Below, in pieces: positions 35,128 through 46,905 of a stretch of 64,000 nt of DNA. The notes beneath the pieces are model-generated. The model saw nothing but the letters and a program-made list of their open reading frames with translations. It searched no databases and was not told the origin of the DNA. The stretch is from Eumeta japonica (lineage: Eukaryota; Arthropoda; Insecta; Lepidoptera; Psychidae), in assembly GCA_005406025.1 (NCBI GenBank), contig BGZK01000005.1:310001-374000 (forward strand). The letters are read 5' to 3'. A program made the position numbers and the translations under genes. Numbering within the stretch: the stretch's first letter is position 1; each line of letters opens with the position of its first letter.

Positions 35128-35410
35128 AAATTCAAATTCAAATTCAAAATATCTTTATTTCATAGGTTACAAAATAACACTTGAAATACGTCATAATTTT
35201 TTGCGAATTTACACTTTACTGCTCGTTCGGAAGGTAGTTTCGTCCAGTAAGCGAGAGTCCCGGTGGTCAACTCGCCTCCGTTTACCCTACTCCGCCCTCT
35301 ATCAGCCCATTGTCTCTCCATTAAATATTTGATTCCTACTCAAAAGATTGGCAATACATTGACGACTTCTTTAGTGTTTCAATGTCAATGGGCGGCGGTG
35401 ACCACTTAAT
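35128..35410 (-). repeat. Dispersed repeat with LINE 3' tail, copy 2
   Basis: On the minus strand the segment starts near GGTCACCGCCGCCCATTGAC and passes GGGCTGATAGAGGGCGG and ACCACCGGGACTCTCGC followed by TTACTGGACG. It ends with AATAAAGATATTTTGAATTT and two further TTGAAT units. The middle matches the copies at 0.27, 40.3 and 59.1 kb. The AATAAA plus short-repeat tail is what a target-primed non-LTR insertion leaves, so the family is a LINE 3' end or a SINE borrowing it. Confidence 0.7.
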
Positions 35411-35663
35411 CTCTAATGATTCACATGTTTGTTTGCTTATCGAAAATGCTATAAAAAATTAAAGTTTTCAAAGGTTTGGTTACGTCTTTTAAATGTAATA
35501 GTGAAAATTTTATTCGTATATTCGAACGCGCTAATTTCTGAAACTACCGGTCCGATTTCATAAATTATTTTACATTAGATAGCATTATTGAGGAAAGTAA
35601 TTTATGATCTTTCACAATAAATCGATTGCCTAAAGCAAATACAATTTTTGCATTTATGGATTG

Positions 35664-35995
35664 ATCTTTTAATTTTTGCTTTCGTCACCTGTAACTGTGT
35701 CGTATATAGCACTTGAGTCCCCATCGTCAAATCTTTGCATCATTTCGCGACACCAATTAAGACGACGGAACTTTTGAGCGTCGGTTAAATTATGAAGCAT
35801 GCACTGAATACAAAGGTTTGCCGCTAAATATTCATGAAAAATTTCGTGCACTTGACTCATACCAATGCTTTAGCTTGTCCGAATGCGCTGGCAGGTCACT
35901 ATTTTGTCGGTCTCTATCATGAGCCACAAAGCATTGATCTTGTCCTCGGTCGTCACAGTGGAAGAACGTCCATCCCAAATATGAATATCTCAATA
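35664..35995 (-). pseudogene. mariner transposase remnant 3 (N-terminal/central fragment)
   Basis: The minus strand gives, with one stop, WDGRSSTV, then VHEIFHEYLAANLCIQ, then MLHNLTDAQKFRRLNW, then CREMMQRFDDGDSSA and IYDTVTGDES near 35,673. These are the linker between the paired helix-turn-helix DNA-binding region and the first catalytic block of a mariner; the Asp of VTGDES is intact. The sequence is cut off immediately after VTGDE, so the rest of the catalytic domain is gone. The family resembles remnant 1 more than remnant 2. The open part spans 63 codons but cannot encode a working enzyme. Confidence 0.88.
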
Positions 35996-36756
35996 TGAAT
36001 AATATATTATTTTAGAAACATATGAAAGCTTTGTAATTGTAGCCTTAAAAATTGCATTTCCTTTGTATGTCGAAGGGTAAGCACGGTGCTACCGTTTATC
36101 CATACAAATTTTATTTCAAACCGGCGATGTCATAATTTTAATATTTTTTAAAACTCTAGAGAAAGTAAAGCAAAAATGGAAAAAATAAGCAATTCCCAGC
36201 ATGGTGTTTAACTTTTTTCACTTGTAACGTCGCCCCCTCGTTTTATCAAAAAGTTCGCGTGCTGTTATTAAACGCGACGCAATTATCAAGTTTTTTTTTT
36301 CTCTATTCTCTAGGGCACAGGACGGAAGATGACTTGTTGTGAAGTTTTTTTTTTTCATTTTATACATATAATAATGCGCTTACTGACGGCCGTACAGAAA
36401 GACGAAGTTTTTAATACCATTTTTGTGACGGCAGGAAACTTGCTTGTGCTTAATGTTGGGAGCTTTTTTTGTTCCACAAAATGGTAGATCTTAGACAATG
36501 TTAATTTGAATATGAAAATTAAATATATTTTCTTATGTCAGTTCTGAGTCATGTATATTTAGCGAAATGATAATGTTGTAAGCTAAAAGCAATCTGTATT
36601 GAATGAATATAGTTATCTTAATTATTATGTTACACATGTGAAAACGTGTTTATTTGCCTTCTTGGAAGGCTTTGAGATCTAAGAAGATAATATATTTTAT
36701 GTCGTGTAAAACATATTTTTTTCTATACATGAGCAAGATCGACGTATCAAAAAGAG
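35996..36756. other. No gene recognised
   Basis: AT-rich. Several poly-T runs near 36,290-36,350. Nothing else is seen. Confidence 0.4.
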
Positions 36757-36850
36757 CAGGAACCAAAAGCGAAACAAAATTCGTAACCGAAAATGGTAAC
36801 GAAATCTGAACCAGACCAGGAACTCAAACAAGGTTTAGAATTGAAACGCT
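36757..36850. repeat. Decayed 6-bp-periodic array, locus 2
   Basis: In register the sequence splits as GGAACC AAAAGC GAAACA AAATTC GTAACC GAAAAT GGTAAC GAAATC TGAACC AGACCA GGAACT. The theme is GRAAYC, the complement of the GRTTYC theme at 25.6 kb. Confidence 0.5.
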
Positions 36851-37547
36851 AATAAGCAACGATTTTAAATACAAAAAAAAAATCTTGGCTTTTTTTATTT
36901 TCGTTTTAATTATATCGATTTTTTTGAGAAGTACGTATAGTGAACACAATATAGGCACATTTCATTAAATAAGCAAAAAAAAGTTAGTTTTGCCGTATAT
37001 AAGACTATAATACGACGACTGATTTAAGCTTATAAGGCTGCGCTTAAAATGGAAAAATGATAAGTAAAAAAATAGTCTGATTCAAATAGCCTTTTAACTG
37101 TGCACAAAATTCTAAAGTATGATAAAATACGGAATAGATTTTATTTCAGTCAGTGATTATGTAGATAAGAATTTATCGACAATTAAAAGTTTCGTTGAGA
37201 TACACCAAAATATTTTGAAACAATGATTAAACAAGTAAATACTTAAAGAAACATGCTGATATTGAAATTATATTACATTGTAACCAGGTAAGGTCAGCAT
37301 CCTTCGTATGCGAATACCAAGCTACATAATTAAGTGGGTATTACTTAGACTAAAGCTTTAATAAGGTAGCAAATTCCCAAAAGCTATTTGTTAAATTTGT
37401 ATTGAAATGTAATGTTATAAAGTTATGGATCAGTAACAAAAAGTTTCTACCATAGTGTCGTATTTTTTTTTAATGTCTGCTATTTATTTATCTATGAAAA
37501 TTGGAGTTACATATTTTCCTAGATAAATCAGAATGACACTCAGATTA
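36851..37547. other. AT-rich, nothing recognised
   Basis: No coding or repeat signal was recognised. Confidence 0.4.
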
Positions 37548-37766
37548 TTTCGTGACGGTAATGTCCTCGTCACACAACATCATAAAGTCATATAAATTAA
37601 GACTGATGACCACAACGGAGAACATCAAAATAAATGCAACGTAAACAAATTCAGGATATAGAACGTAAATCGACTTCTCTTCATCTCTTATCATCACCGG
37701 ATAACCCGCCGAGCCATGTCGATGATCATCAAGAAATTGTACAGCTCCGACGGTAATCGACTTCAT
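37548..37766 (-). CDS. Small open frame with a membrane-like segment (doubtful)
   Basis: A minus-strand frame of 73 codons from ATG 37,766, open for about 30 further codons upstream with no ATG seen there. Residues near 38-66 (VYVAFILMFSVVVISLNLYD) are hydrophobic like a transmembrane helix, preceded by a hydrophilic half with HRHGSAGYPVMIRDEEK. Base composition is mixed rather than AT-only, which is mildly in favour. There is no known family, no strong start context, no splice evidence, and an isolated position. It may be one exon of a membrane protein or chance. Confidence 0.18.
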
Positions 37767-38539
37767 CAATCTTAAATACGCAAAAGGCGCGTGCTCCCGA
37801 ACACGGTTCTGAATTATATAGGAGTAATTAACTTAGCCTAGGCATTGTTTATTGTGATAAAACAACGCGGTGGCTTTGTTTGCGTCATAATCGATTTCGG
37901 TCCCGATTATCTTGAAGAATGAGCGAAATAATCATTTTACGGTTCAATGGGCAACGAATTCAGGGGGAACATTAGGTTATTTATTAAAGGTGAACAGACT
38001 CATAACGCTAATCTCGAATATTTCCATAAATACTATATCACAGCCTTGCATGGGCAGCATTCTTTGTAAATAAATACACATGACACGAACAACCTGGCCA
38101 TTGAAATCAAAACCAGGATGCTTTATCGGCGCGTTATGTCATTATCGAGTCACGAAATAAAGGTTACATGGGTAGTTCCTTCAACATATTTGGCGGGAGA
38201 ATGACACTACAAAAAAAAATTATAATTAAAGATCAATGCTCAGAAAGACAACACACCACTGACAATGGATTAAATAATTTGGTCAGAAACAGCAATGAAT
38301 ATGGGCGGATCGGTTTGCTCGGATCAGTATTGGATAAACGACGTATAACTGTTAATAATCCAAGGCAAAAGGATGACACCTTCAATGTTAAATGAATTAG
38401 AAGAGCTTGAAATGTTTATTTTTTTTCTCTCCCTGGACCCCAATTCCCAAATTTATAGTTATTCCCTTAATGCAGTCGACGGAAATGATAAATATTCGAA
38501 ATAATCCCATAGTAATTCGTCCTTTTCGGAAATTATTAA
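37767..38539. other. No gene recognised
   Basis: An open plus-strand frame at 38,168-38,395 (MGSSFNIFGGRMTLQ...) has no recognisable domain. It is not called. Confidence 0.35.
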
Positions 38540-38648
38540 ATGCGACCGAACGCGAATGCGGCTTCGCAAATGCGCTGCAGGCTTTGCGGCGAGCCGCGGA
38601 AACGCCGGCCGACAGGCACCGACACCACCTCCACAAACCTTCAAAGGT
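38540..38648. other. Short GC-rich patch, possible exon or conserved element
   Basis: About 110 bp (AATGCGGCTTCGCAAATGCG, GCCGCGGAAACGCCGGCCGA) are much richer in GC than the flanks. On the plus strand the patch ends CAAAG followed by GTAAAAT, a usable splice donor. It is open in more than one frame and no protein was recognised. Confidence 0.25.
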
Positions 38649-39099
38649 AAAATATTATTAATATCGCGCGTAGCAAATAGATGAAAGTTATACATGTTAT
38701 AATCATTGTTAGCCTGTGTATTGCTTATAGACACGAGTGAATTTATTATGAGTTAGGTTCGAAATATTACTGTAAATGCAAGAATGTAGGTCGAATTTTT
38801 TTTTTTCCTTACACAAAATGCCTTAAAAACGATAATTAAATAAAGTTCTGTAGCAGTTGTTATGAAGTGTTATTATGAAGTCGTTAAGGTAAATAAATGT
38901 TGTTGTTTACAATTCGTGTGTTTGTGTCCACTAAAGAAGAAGACACTGAAAAAGTTCAGAAAATATTGAGGCATTGGGCTAATTCCTATCTTTTTTTCTG
39001 TTCAAAAAACTGTAATATCAAATAATAGTTACTTGTTCGACTAGCCATATATGATCAATTGTATCATGAGTAAAGACGCCGTATGTCCCAATATAGCCG

Positions 39100-39525
39100 G
39101 AAAGTCTGAACTTTCATAATTTTTTGAAAAATATACATTATTTCAATTACTTTGATAGCATTTTTTTTTGTTCACATTTTAATCGCCCCACTATTGAAGC
39201 GTATCTTTTATTTCAAAATGAAGACCTTAGACATCGTATCTACTACATAGGGCCCTTTAGGGTCCATACTTAGGAATTCACTTTTTTATAACACCATATG
39301 AATTCAAAGAACTACCATTCAATATTAATCAATACTATTAAAAAAAAACTCTTTTGGGATCATATCAATTTGGAATTGTCAATGTGTGATTTCTTATTCT
39401 GTTACCGATATTCCATCCCTAATTTAGAATACCAGACGCCCAACTTTCATAAGGATAGGAGAACTAAGTCGGCTTAGTAACAGAGTCCCGTTAGCATCCT
39501 TTGGCTACGGAACCCTAAAGAGGAA
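39100..39525 (-). repeat. Dispersed repeat of the GGTTCCGTAGCC family, degraded
   Basis: On the minus strand it starts AGGGTTCCGTAGCCAAAGGA followed by TGCTAACGGGAC, the known 5' theme of these repeats. It then runs through AAAGTTGGGCGTCTGG and AATTGATATGATCCC. It is non-coding. The end boundary is uncertain. Confidence 0.5.
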
Positions 39526-40329
39526 CGTCCAACTTCTCGCCCGTCCATAACTACGCGTTACAACTATGCCGTAGCGCGGACACGTGTACCATATCAAGGA
39601 GATGTGCGGTGGACATCCAATAACATGCTTCATGAAATAGAAGTCTAGCTTACCACTTCTGAAAGAATTTACGCATGCGTACCTAATAAATATATCCTCT
39701 GTAAGTATTACGGAAGGCGAGTGTATTACTTATGTTGTATGTTGCTTTTCCCGCACTTAATCCGAATAATTAGCCAGCCATTAAATACCAAAAATGTTCA
39801 TCGGAACGCTCACCAAATGTTTTGTTTACTAATCACTGATTGGCTACTCGTTAACTACGAGACGATTTTTGCTGTAAACACGCACAGAAAACAATGATGA
39901 CAAAAAAATATATATATATGTCTCGATTGACCAGCTAAGACTTTGTATGCGGTCAATATAGACTTTGTAGTCTATAGCGATCGTCATAAACTCAATTGTG
40001 CAAATAAAAATAAATTGTATTTACATATCAGTCGATTACATAAAGTCACGAACTAATTCGTGGGGCTCTGTGTGCGCACGCCCAATAAAGTTCCTATAGT
40101 TACAGATCGCAACTTTACATTTTAATATCATTATTGAACAATTACTTGGTAGGAAAGGGTAAAAAGTAATTTCTGATGACTTAGAGGACAAATATTCATA
40201 GACATAAAGACGTATATTGAGTTGTTTCCTTTTCCTTGTGTAAAAAATAAAAAAAAACTTATTATTTGTTTTTCTATAAAAAACTTGGATACTCGAATCA
40301 GGGATGAGTGGGTTAATGCAGTTTGCAAT
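39526..40329. other. No gene recognised
   Basis: Mixed composition at 39,530-39,700, AT-rich after. A (TA) run lies at 39,909-39,919. Nothing else is seen. Confidence 0.4.
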
Positions 40330-40490
40330 GAGATGATGAATGAGGGAGTGCGGTGATGGAGGGGAGATTGGATCACCGGAATTCGCACTCATTGGACGAA
40401 ACACAACAGCGGGAGCTATCACTTCGCGTCTATATTCTGTTAGCTATCTGTATTCTTATATTTTCGTGCAGCAGCCGAATTGATTTTTTT
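40330..40490 (+). repeat. Dispersed repeat, copy 3
   Basis: The blocks GAATGAGGGAGTGCGGTGAT, TCACCGGAATTCGCACTCAT + TGGACGAAAC and CACTTCGCGTCTATATTCTG are those of copies 1, 2 and 4. This copy lacks the upstream GGTGGTCA part. Confidence 0.6.
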
Positions 40491-41397
40491 TTTCAATTTA
40501 TATCGTCAAATAATAATATACAACATATAATAAAAGTATATAATCTTCATGTCTATATATTGAAAATATTTGCCAGGAACTGATTGCGGGTGATATAGAG
40601 AGTGTGGAAAATAAAACTATTTTTAAAAACCTTATCTGTCCGTTTATCCATTTGGACGCAATGATCTACAAAACTATTAGACGAATTTTCAAGGGATTTT
40701 CAAAGGTGTAACTTTAGCGTAACTTCCGGCAACACATACTTTCTATTGTATCAAAATCGACTAACGAAAAATGTGTTAATTTAAAAAAATAATTTCCTCC
40801 CAGGCAAAGGTACAGCTAACACAAAACAAATACATGTTAGTTTTGCAGTATCTATATCGTAGCCAACATTTTTCGCTTGTTTATTTGTTAAGGGTCACAC
40901 GACAATTAATCATCGGATCTGACGCGCAAATCATCAAGCGCTACTAATTCCTAATGAAAACGTTGAGTGGATGATAATTTAATCAATGCAATGTACAAAC
41001 TAGATAAATTAATGTACTAAAAACAAACTTAGTAATACGAAATTAAGTCGATTAGTCCCTTTTGTGAAGTAGGTAGGCGCGCAATAAGTAAGGTTATTAG
41101 AAATTCAGTCCTTAGAGATGTAAAATAGGAGACGAAAGTTTTTATGAGGACTATACGAGTCCCTTTATTTTTGTAACAAGAACTATAAGATTCCTTATAT
41201 TTCGTTGATTTTGTGAATTTATTCTCTAAAAGTGTCAATGTAAAGTTTGAAACACTCGTTAGTAGTTGGAAACGAAGAAAAAGGAATAATAAATTAAAGA
41301 TCAGAAATGTAAAAAAATTATTTCAGAATACGAAAAATAAATGCATACTAGTTTAGAGTTTCTTTTTTAATTAACCCCTAAAAGAATAAAGTCACAA
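40491..41397. other. No gene recognised
   Basis: At 40,620-40,760 an ATCTACAAAACTATTAGACG-like stretch resembles the body of lepidopteran dispersed repeats, but it is too eroded to classify. Confidence 0.35.
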
Positions 41398-41560
41398 ACA
41401 ATGCGAGGGGGATTCTTACACTATATATGGAAATAAAGTTGCATATCCGTCTGTTTGTCCGAGCTTATCTTTGGAACCGCTGAATGGATTATAATCAACT
41501 TTTGCATAGAAATAGATTATTCCTTGGAATACGAGATAGAATTCAATTTTTATACAAAAT
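41398..41560 (+). repeat. Dispersed repeat fragment with 'accgctgaatggatt' theme
   Basis: TCCGTCTGTTTGTCCGAGCT, then GGAACCGCTGAATGGATTAT, then TTTGCATAGAAATAGATTAT. The same layout (CTGTCTGTTTG..., ccgctaaacggattt, gatgaaattttg) recurs at 45.40-45.52 and 63.32-63.42 kb. Confidence 0.5.
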
Positions 41561-41594
41561 ATGTACATATCAAAAAAATACAGCAAAATCTAAG

Positions 41595-41685
41595 GGAGTA
41601 CCAAAATTGCCATCGGAACCGGCATTGAGATAGAGATCAGGACTTGAATCGAAATTTAAAACGGAACTTGTAACGGATACGATTA
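41595..41685. repeat. Decayed 6-bp-periodic array, locus 3
   Basis: In register: GGAACC GGCATT GAGATA GAGATC AGGACT TGAATC GAAATT TAAAAC GGAACT TGTAAC GGATAC. The theme is GRAAYC, as at 36.76 kb. Confidence 0.5.
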
Positions 41686-42689
41686 TTGCTAAATTTAATT
41701 TAAGCACGACGTGACGAGCGGGAAAGTAGTGTCTAATATATGGTATGTATTTCATTATTGTTTTATACTTCGAATCGAAAAATATTTATATTTTTTCAAT
41801 ATCAGTTCTGTAATATTTCCCAATAAATACTATTCCTATTGAAGTAGATTTTTTTCCATGAACTCCATTGGATATTGTTACATAGGCGATATTATATTCA
41901 AACATATTTAAAAAAATGGATGCGTGTACTTATGTACGCGCGTGAGAAGTCATACTTTTATGGCATCAATAAAAAATAGTTTTTAATTGCATACAAATAA
42001 TTAATTATAATAAAAAAATAAAAGGACTGGAAAAGGATAGTTAACACAGTCAATAAAGTTCAGTTTAAATGTTAAAAATGTTCAAATTGAACTAATTAAC
42101 ATTCATTATCAAATAATACCGAAACAGTAGAAATTATAATACGATTTTAACATTATTATTGCTGCTATTTAAGTACCACAAATACATATTTTTCTTATCC
42201 TAATACATATAATTTAATACATTATAGTATATGTCAAAATTCTCTTATTATTCGAAATTCCAATTCGAATAAGAAGCGTGAGGCTTCAACCTGTTAATTT
42301 TGCGTCACACAATCTTAAAATTTCATTCTCATCATTTTTCATAACGTGCCTAAAGAAGGATAACTTCTAAAATTATGTATTTAATGTTACATTATAGTTA
42401 TGACATTGCTGTTTTTGACACTCAATAACTGTGATTGATAGATTCTAAACTATTCAATACGGGAAAATATCTCGAAATAGAGAATAATAGCGAATACTTG
42501 TAAAATAATAATACAACAAAAATATGACCTAAAGCTCTTCATATCGAATTTCAAAAGTAACTATGAGTCTAGACTAGCACTCGAAACGGAGAAACTAACA
42601 AGAATATCGATTTCAGCAATAAACAATAATACAAAAGTAGCGAACTACGTATTTTCAGCGACGGTGTTGAAATCGATGTAATGCGAGTT
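41686..42689. other. AT-rich, nothing recognised
   Basis: No coding, RNA or repeat family was recognised. Confidence 0.4.
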
Positions 42690-43085
42690 CAGCCGATAGC
42701 CGGCGTACAACTATAGAAAGTTACACGGGTATTCATGTAATTAACAGGGCCGTCGCGAGTTGTGCGCCGCCGTACACGACTCGTCGATCCCACGGGAGGG
42801 ACGTAGCTACCGGAACTGCTATATATTATTTACAGGTGTAACATCGCCGCGACTTACCTCCGAGTGTTCTTGTGGCCCTCATTTTTATTGTTTTCCCGGA
42901 GCTGCGGGGTTAGAGAGGATTCCCGCTCCCATTCCCGTGACTCGCGTCCCCCTCCATCCCCCGCGCCAAAGGATGGGGCGTAGTGCGTTTTCTCCTACGT
43001 TTTTTATGGACCCGTAAAGGATAATGCGTGCGTTCAATTTTAATTCGGCAACGCGCCCTATCGCGGATTAAAGGGAAGACGTGCT
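42690..43085. other. GC-rich island, possible promoter or 5' UTR
   Basis: About 390 bp contain CpG-rich sequence (GTTGTGCGCCGCCGTACACG; CCCCTCCATCCCCCGCGCCA). Open frames here begin at non-ATG codons or lack any known domain. The island is flanked by several kb of AT-rich DNA. A regulatory or 5' UTR role is inference. Confidence 0.3.
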
Positions 43086-43499
43086 CCTTTGTTTTTTTCA
43101 TTGAAACCTATTAATTGGATGTTGCATGTGGCCGCTGTGCACCGCCTTAACTGTTTTTGATAGATAATGAAAAAACAAACATTTAGAAAGTCCACTAAAC
43201 GTTTCGTGATGGAAGCTTTTAAATCTATGTGTAACATACTTCAAACTAAGCGTAGTTGTTTTAACAAGTTTTTAGACTAGTCAACTCGATAGTAATTTAA
43301 ATAAAATTATTAATTATCTGTTTTAAAATGCCTCAAAACGTGTTAGAAACTTGGTAAGCGTATGTAACTAAAAGAAAATTCTCATCACGAACTTATGTGT
43401 AAGTTTGTTTTGAATTAAAGACGCCTAAAACATTGTTTAAAATTAATTGAAACATTAGATTGGGGCGTTGCTTGCTATTATGAACAGTCAAAATGTTTC
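43086..43499. other. AT-rich, nothing recognised
   Basis: No coding, RNA or repeat family was recognised. Confidence 0.4.
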
Positions 43500-43975
43500 A
43501 CGACAAATGGAGGCTATCCATAATAGAGTCCTAATCCCTATACTTATTTATGGCAGTGAAAACTGGGTATGGCAGAAGAGAAATTAAAGTAGGATCAATG
43601 GAGTGGAGATGCGATCGCTGTGTGTGTGGAGTGTCTCGGAAAGATAGATGTAGAAACAGTGATGTCATAGAGCGGTGTGGTGTGAAGGAAGATGAAGTGA
43701 CTGGAGTAGAAGAGGTATGTTACGTTGGTTTCGCTATCCGGAAAGGATCGATGAAAGTAGGCTGACAAAACAAATTTATAGAGCTAATGTCTGTAATGGA
43801 AAGGTTGGCAAGGGTCGCCCTGGAAAATCCTATGGTTAATATTTTAAGTACCCGAGACCGACGAGGTCGCATAAAAGACTGATGGATATCGGATATCAGT
43901 ACCATGTGGAAATTTATAGTTTCTGCCTACCTTTCTGGGAAATAGGAGTGGGATTATGTTATTATTATTATGAAA
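43500..43975 (+). pseudogene. RTE-like LINE, C-terminal fragment (same family as the 24 kb copy)
   Basis: In shifting plus-strand frames: VLIPILIYGSENWVWQKR, then VEMRS-like and CVCGVSRKDRCRNSDVIERC, then LRWF, DESRLTKQIYRANVCNGKVG and KGRP. It finishes with the LMD block and CTGCCTACCTTTCTGGGAAA + TAGGAGTGGG, and a (TTA) tail at 43,955-43,970. The gene would encode the part of the RTE protein after the reverse transcriptase. The element is 5'-truncated, as is usual for LINE insertions. Frameshifts make it dead. Confidence 0.85.
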
Positions 43976-44104
43976 CATTATTAGAACAAGTGTTTACGTT
44001 CTAAAACACTGTTTAGTTCGATAGTCGTATTGAATTATAATGCAATTGGTCAAATATAATAGTTAGTTGAAGTGGAATTATTTATAATAAAAAAAGAAAT
44101 CCCA

Positions 44105-44235
44105 GAATCTATATATCGTCGGTATTGTTACCGGAAAACGGTAAAACTCATTGAGACTCTTGATGGATGAAATACCGTATTAGTTTGTACGGAACCCTCA
44201 GGATGCGAGTTCTAGTCTTACTTATCCGGCGTTAT
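44105..44235 (+). repeat. 3' end of the repeat seen at 22 kb
   Basis: ACTCTTGATGGATGAAATAC, then GTACGGAACCCTCAGGATGC and AGTTCTAGTCTTACTTATCC. This matches 22,375-22,440 in order and spacing. Confidence 0.6.
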
Positions 44236-45024
44236 TTTTTCGTCTATCGTTGTACTGAGTTTGTATGTTGAGTTCTTTTTAACAATAGGTTAACTACGTT
44301 AATCCACTAAGATAAAACAAAGATAATTTTGAGTATTAATGCACTGAACATAAAACTGAGTAAAAAATGTAGCAGTTTGCTCAAACGGCGCGATTTCCAG
44401 TTTAGAATCGACCAACTAACGCGATCCGTGGTGGGGAGAAATGGAGGCTCGAGCCAAACGTTTAAATCTTCAACAATATCATGAGCATCTTTCTGCGGAT
44501 AAGGACATCCCACTTAAATCGATGTTCATATCGAATCACACAGAGAACAATGTCGAATAAACAAAAACAGAGTAAACACCGGAGATTAACCGGGAACAAA
44601 CAATCCCTACCCAACCCTAATTACATTAAATCACGCTTGACCGCCGAAGCAGCGCGCCTTTTTGTGCCCCAACAACCCAACTGAACTTCCATTAAATTAA
44701 CTACGAAATTTTCACGTGGATCCCCGCGAAACTCTTTGTACGGATCCATAGATCAAATATAGGCGGTAGTCGCGTGCTTATTTGAGCTGGTACCTCGACT
44801 ACACTGTAGCCTCATTTGCATGAAAGTTTTACCGAAGTTTAATTAGCGAAGGCTCGTTTGAATATAGTCCTATTGTGCACTGTAAAATATGATCTTAGCT
44901 TATACAGGGGAGAACTATTGTAGTTTGCTTTGATTATAATTTTATTAAAAAAAAATGAATTTAGCTTAATAATAAGACATTAATATTGACTTAAGTATAA
45001 GGCGATGGATCTGTCTAGCCTTCA
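44236..45024. other. No gene recognised
   Basis: Balanced composition at 44,390-44,860, with several open stretches of no recognisable content. AT-rich after. Confidence 0.35.
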
Positions 45025-45130
45025 AGTGATACGAGTCATTTTTGAAGGTGTGAATTGTAGTTAAAAATAATTTTCAAAATAAAATAAACATAATTAGTAA
45101 GTGATAAAAATCGTGGTGTTTCTCTGGAGA
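45025..45130 (+). repeat. Direct repeat pair, unit 1
   Basis: The order GTGATACGAGTCATT...AAATTATAGT-like...ACATAATTAGT...GATAAAAATCG is shared with 45,541-45,665, about 520 bp downstream. It is probably a shared repeat family rather than a local duplication. Confidence 0.5.
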
Positions 45131-45394
45131 CCGGAAAAAAAGTCACTATTTGTAGCAAAAAAATAAATAAAGGTAACGGTAATTATTATAAACTTTCTAT
45201 TGCTTTTACATTGTATTATTTGCAATACTTGTTTTTTTTTATACATATAAAGATTCTATGACCATTAATTTGACATTACCTAAGTAACAAAATAAAGTAT
45301 TTATCGGTCTCTCGTAGCTATTGCAGGACGCTGTCATAAAAAAATCAATCACAACTTCTTTCTAGAAGCTTGTGGCCAGCAATGGATACTAATA

Positions 45395-45665
45395 AAACCT
45401 TTCTGACCGTCTGTTATGTTTTTAAGACTAACCCGCTAAACGGATTTCGATGAGTTTCGGCATGAACATAGCTGGAACGCTGGGAATGGACTTAAACTAG
45501 TTTTTGTTTGTCTGTTTACGCTGGAGCCTATTTTAATTTTTAAGTGATATCGGTCATTGTGGAAAGTATAAATTATAGTCGAAAATCATATTCGAGGCAA
45601 AAAATAAAAAAAAAAAAAACAAAATACACATAATTAGTGGACGATAAAAATCGACTTCTTTTTAA
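45395..45665 (+). repeat. Dispersed repeat fragment plus direct repeat unit 2
   Basis: 45,400-45,520 has the 'accgtctgttatgttttta / ccgctaaacggatttcgatga / ttcggcatgaa' layout of the 41.4 and 63.3 kb copies. It is followed by GTGATATCGGTCATTGTGG, then ACATAATTAGTGGACGATAA and AAATCG, matching the 45,025 unit. Confidence 0.5.
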
Positions 45666-46905
45666 TTAAAACTAGCGTAGTATAATACGAATCAAGCGAC
45701 CAAGGAGAGTATTCAGAACAGAGTTTCGCGTCTGTTTACTTGCTTAGTCTATGGTTATATGGAACTCGGTACTGCGCCGTACCATTTGCTGATGGCGCCA
45801 CCGACGTGTGATCAAACCTTTGACAGTTCACTGAAAGCGCTAACAATTGATTCGCGCCATACTCCGGATTTCAATAGTCCGCTCTTAATGGATTTACTTA
45901 GATTGGAATATTTTAACCTTTTTGGGATTCGTTGTTATTAGAGCTGCGTACAGTAGATGAGAAACCTCATAGAATAGAATCCTCATAGATCCGCTCTCTC
46001 GTGTCCGTCTGTCACAGCCAATTTTTTCTGAACCTACTGCATGATAAATAGTGCGGTCTAGCGCGTATTCAGAATGAGATTATCCAACTATGACCATCGA
46101 TTATATTAACGAAATGTAATTTTAAGTTTAATTTTGGGGCCAATCAGAGAATTTTAAATAATCGTGCAAGCGTGTCTATAATATGATATAACAAATGGAC
46201 GGATACTATGAGAAATACTAATACATATTTTATTTATTCAAAAATTTATAGTGTGATATCTATGAAATCATCGAAAAATCTTTTAAAAAAATATGCGGAA
46301 ATCGATTGTTCTCCTGTTATCTCCGTTAATACTGAGTCTACTATTTTGAAGAAAATGTGAAACATAGGGCCTGACTCGTAAGAAACTTTAAAATAAATCT
46401 GTAAACTGCCATGAAAAAAATAATAAAGCCATGAAGAGAAAATATGTATAAAATGCATATAAAAACTTTATGCATTTTATATTAAACATTATGATTAACT
46501 TCGCCGCGGAATAATACGATGATTTCCAGGTGAATGATGAACCCTTTCCAGGTGAATCCAACTAACACTTGACACTTACGTATTTAATACAATTAAGTAT
46601 TTATATTAATTATTTTATTAATATAATAAAATAAAATAATTAGTATATTTAAATACATAATCTTAATGTATTCAACGCTTATTGTCAATGTCGCAATATC
46701 ACCAATCAATAAAGAGAGATATATTAATATAATGAATATTTAAATAAACTTTTGAATAAGACGCGAATATTTAATGAATAGCCTGGCAGAGTTGTATGTG
46801 AGGTTCATAAAAAAAGACATGAGACACGAGGAACAAGACATGGGACAAATTATTTAATATTTAGATGCGAGATCGAGAGACCGTAAAAAGGGGCGATTTC
46901 AAAAG
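45666..46905. other. No gene recognised
   Basis: Mixed to AT-rich. 46,570-46,660 is rich in TATTAAT/ATTAATA self-complementary sequence. No coding signal is seen. Confidence 0.4.

Noticed and set aside
38168..38395. A 75-codon plus-strand frame
   Set aside because: No recognisable motif and no start or splice context to support it.
42760..43017. An 85-codon frame in the GC island
   Set aside because: It starts at a non-ATG codon, and GC-rich sequence is poor in stops. No domain is seen.
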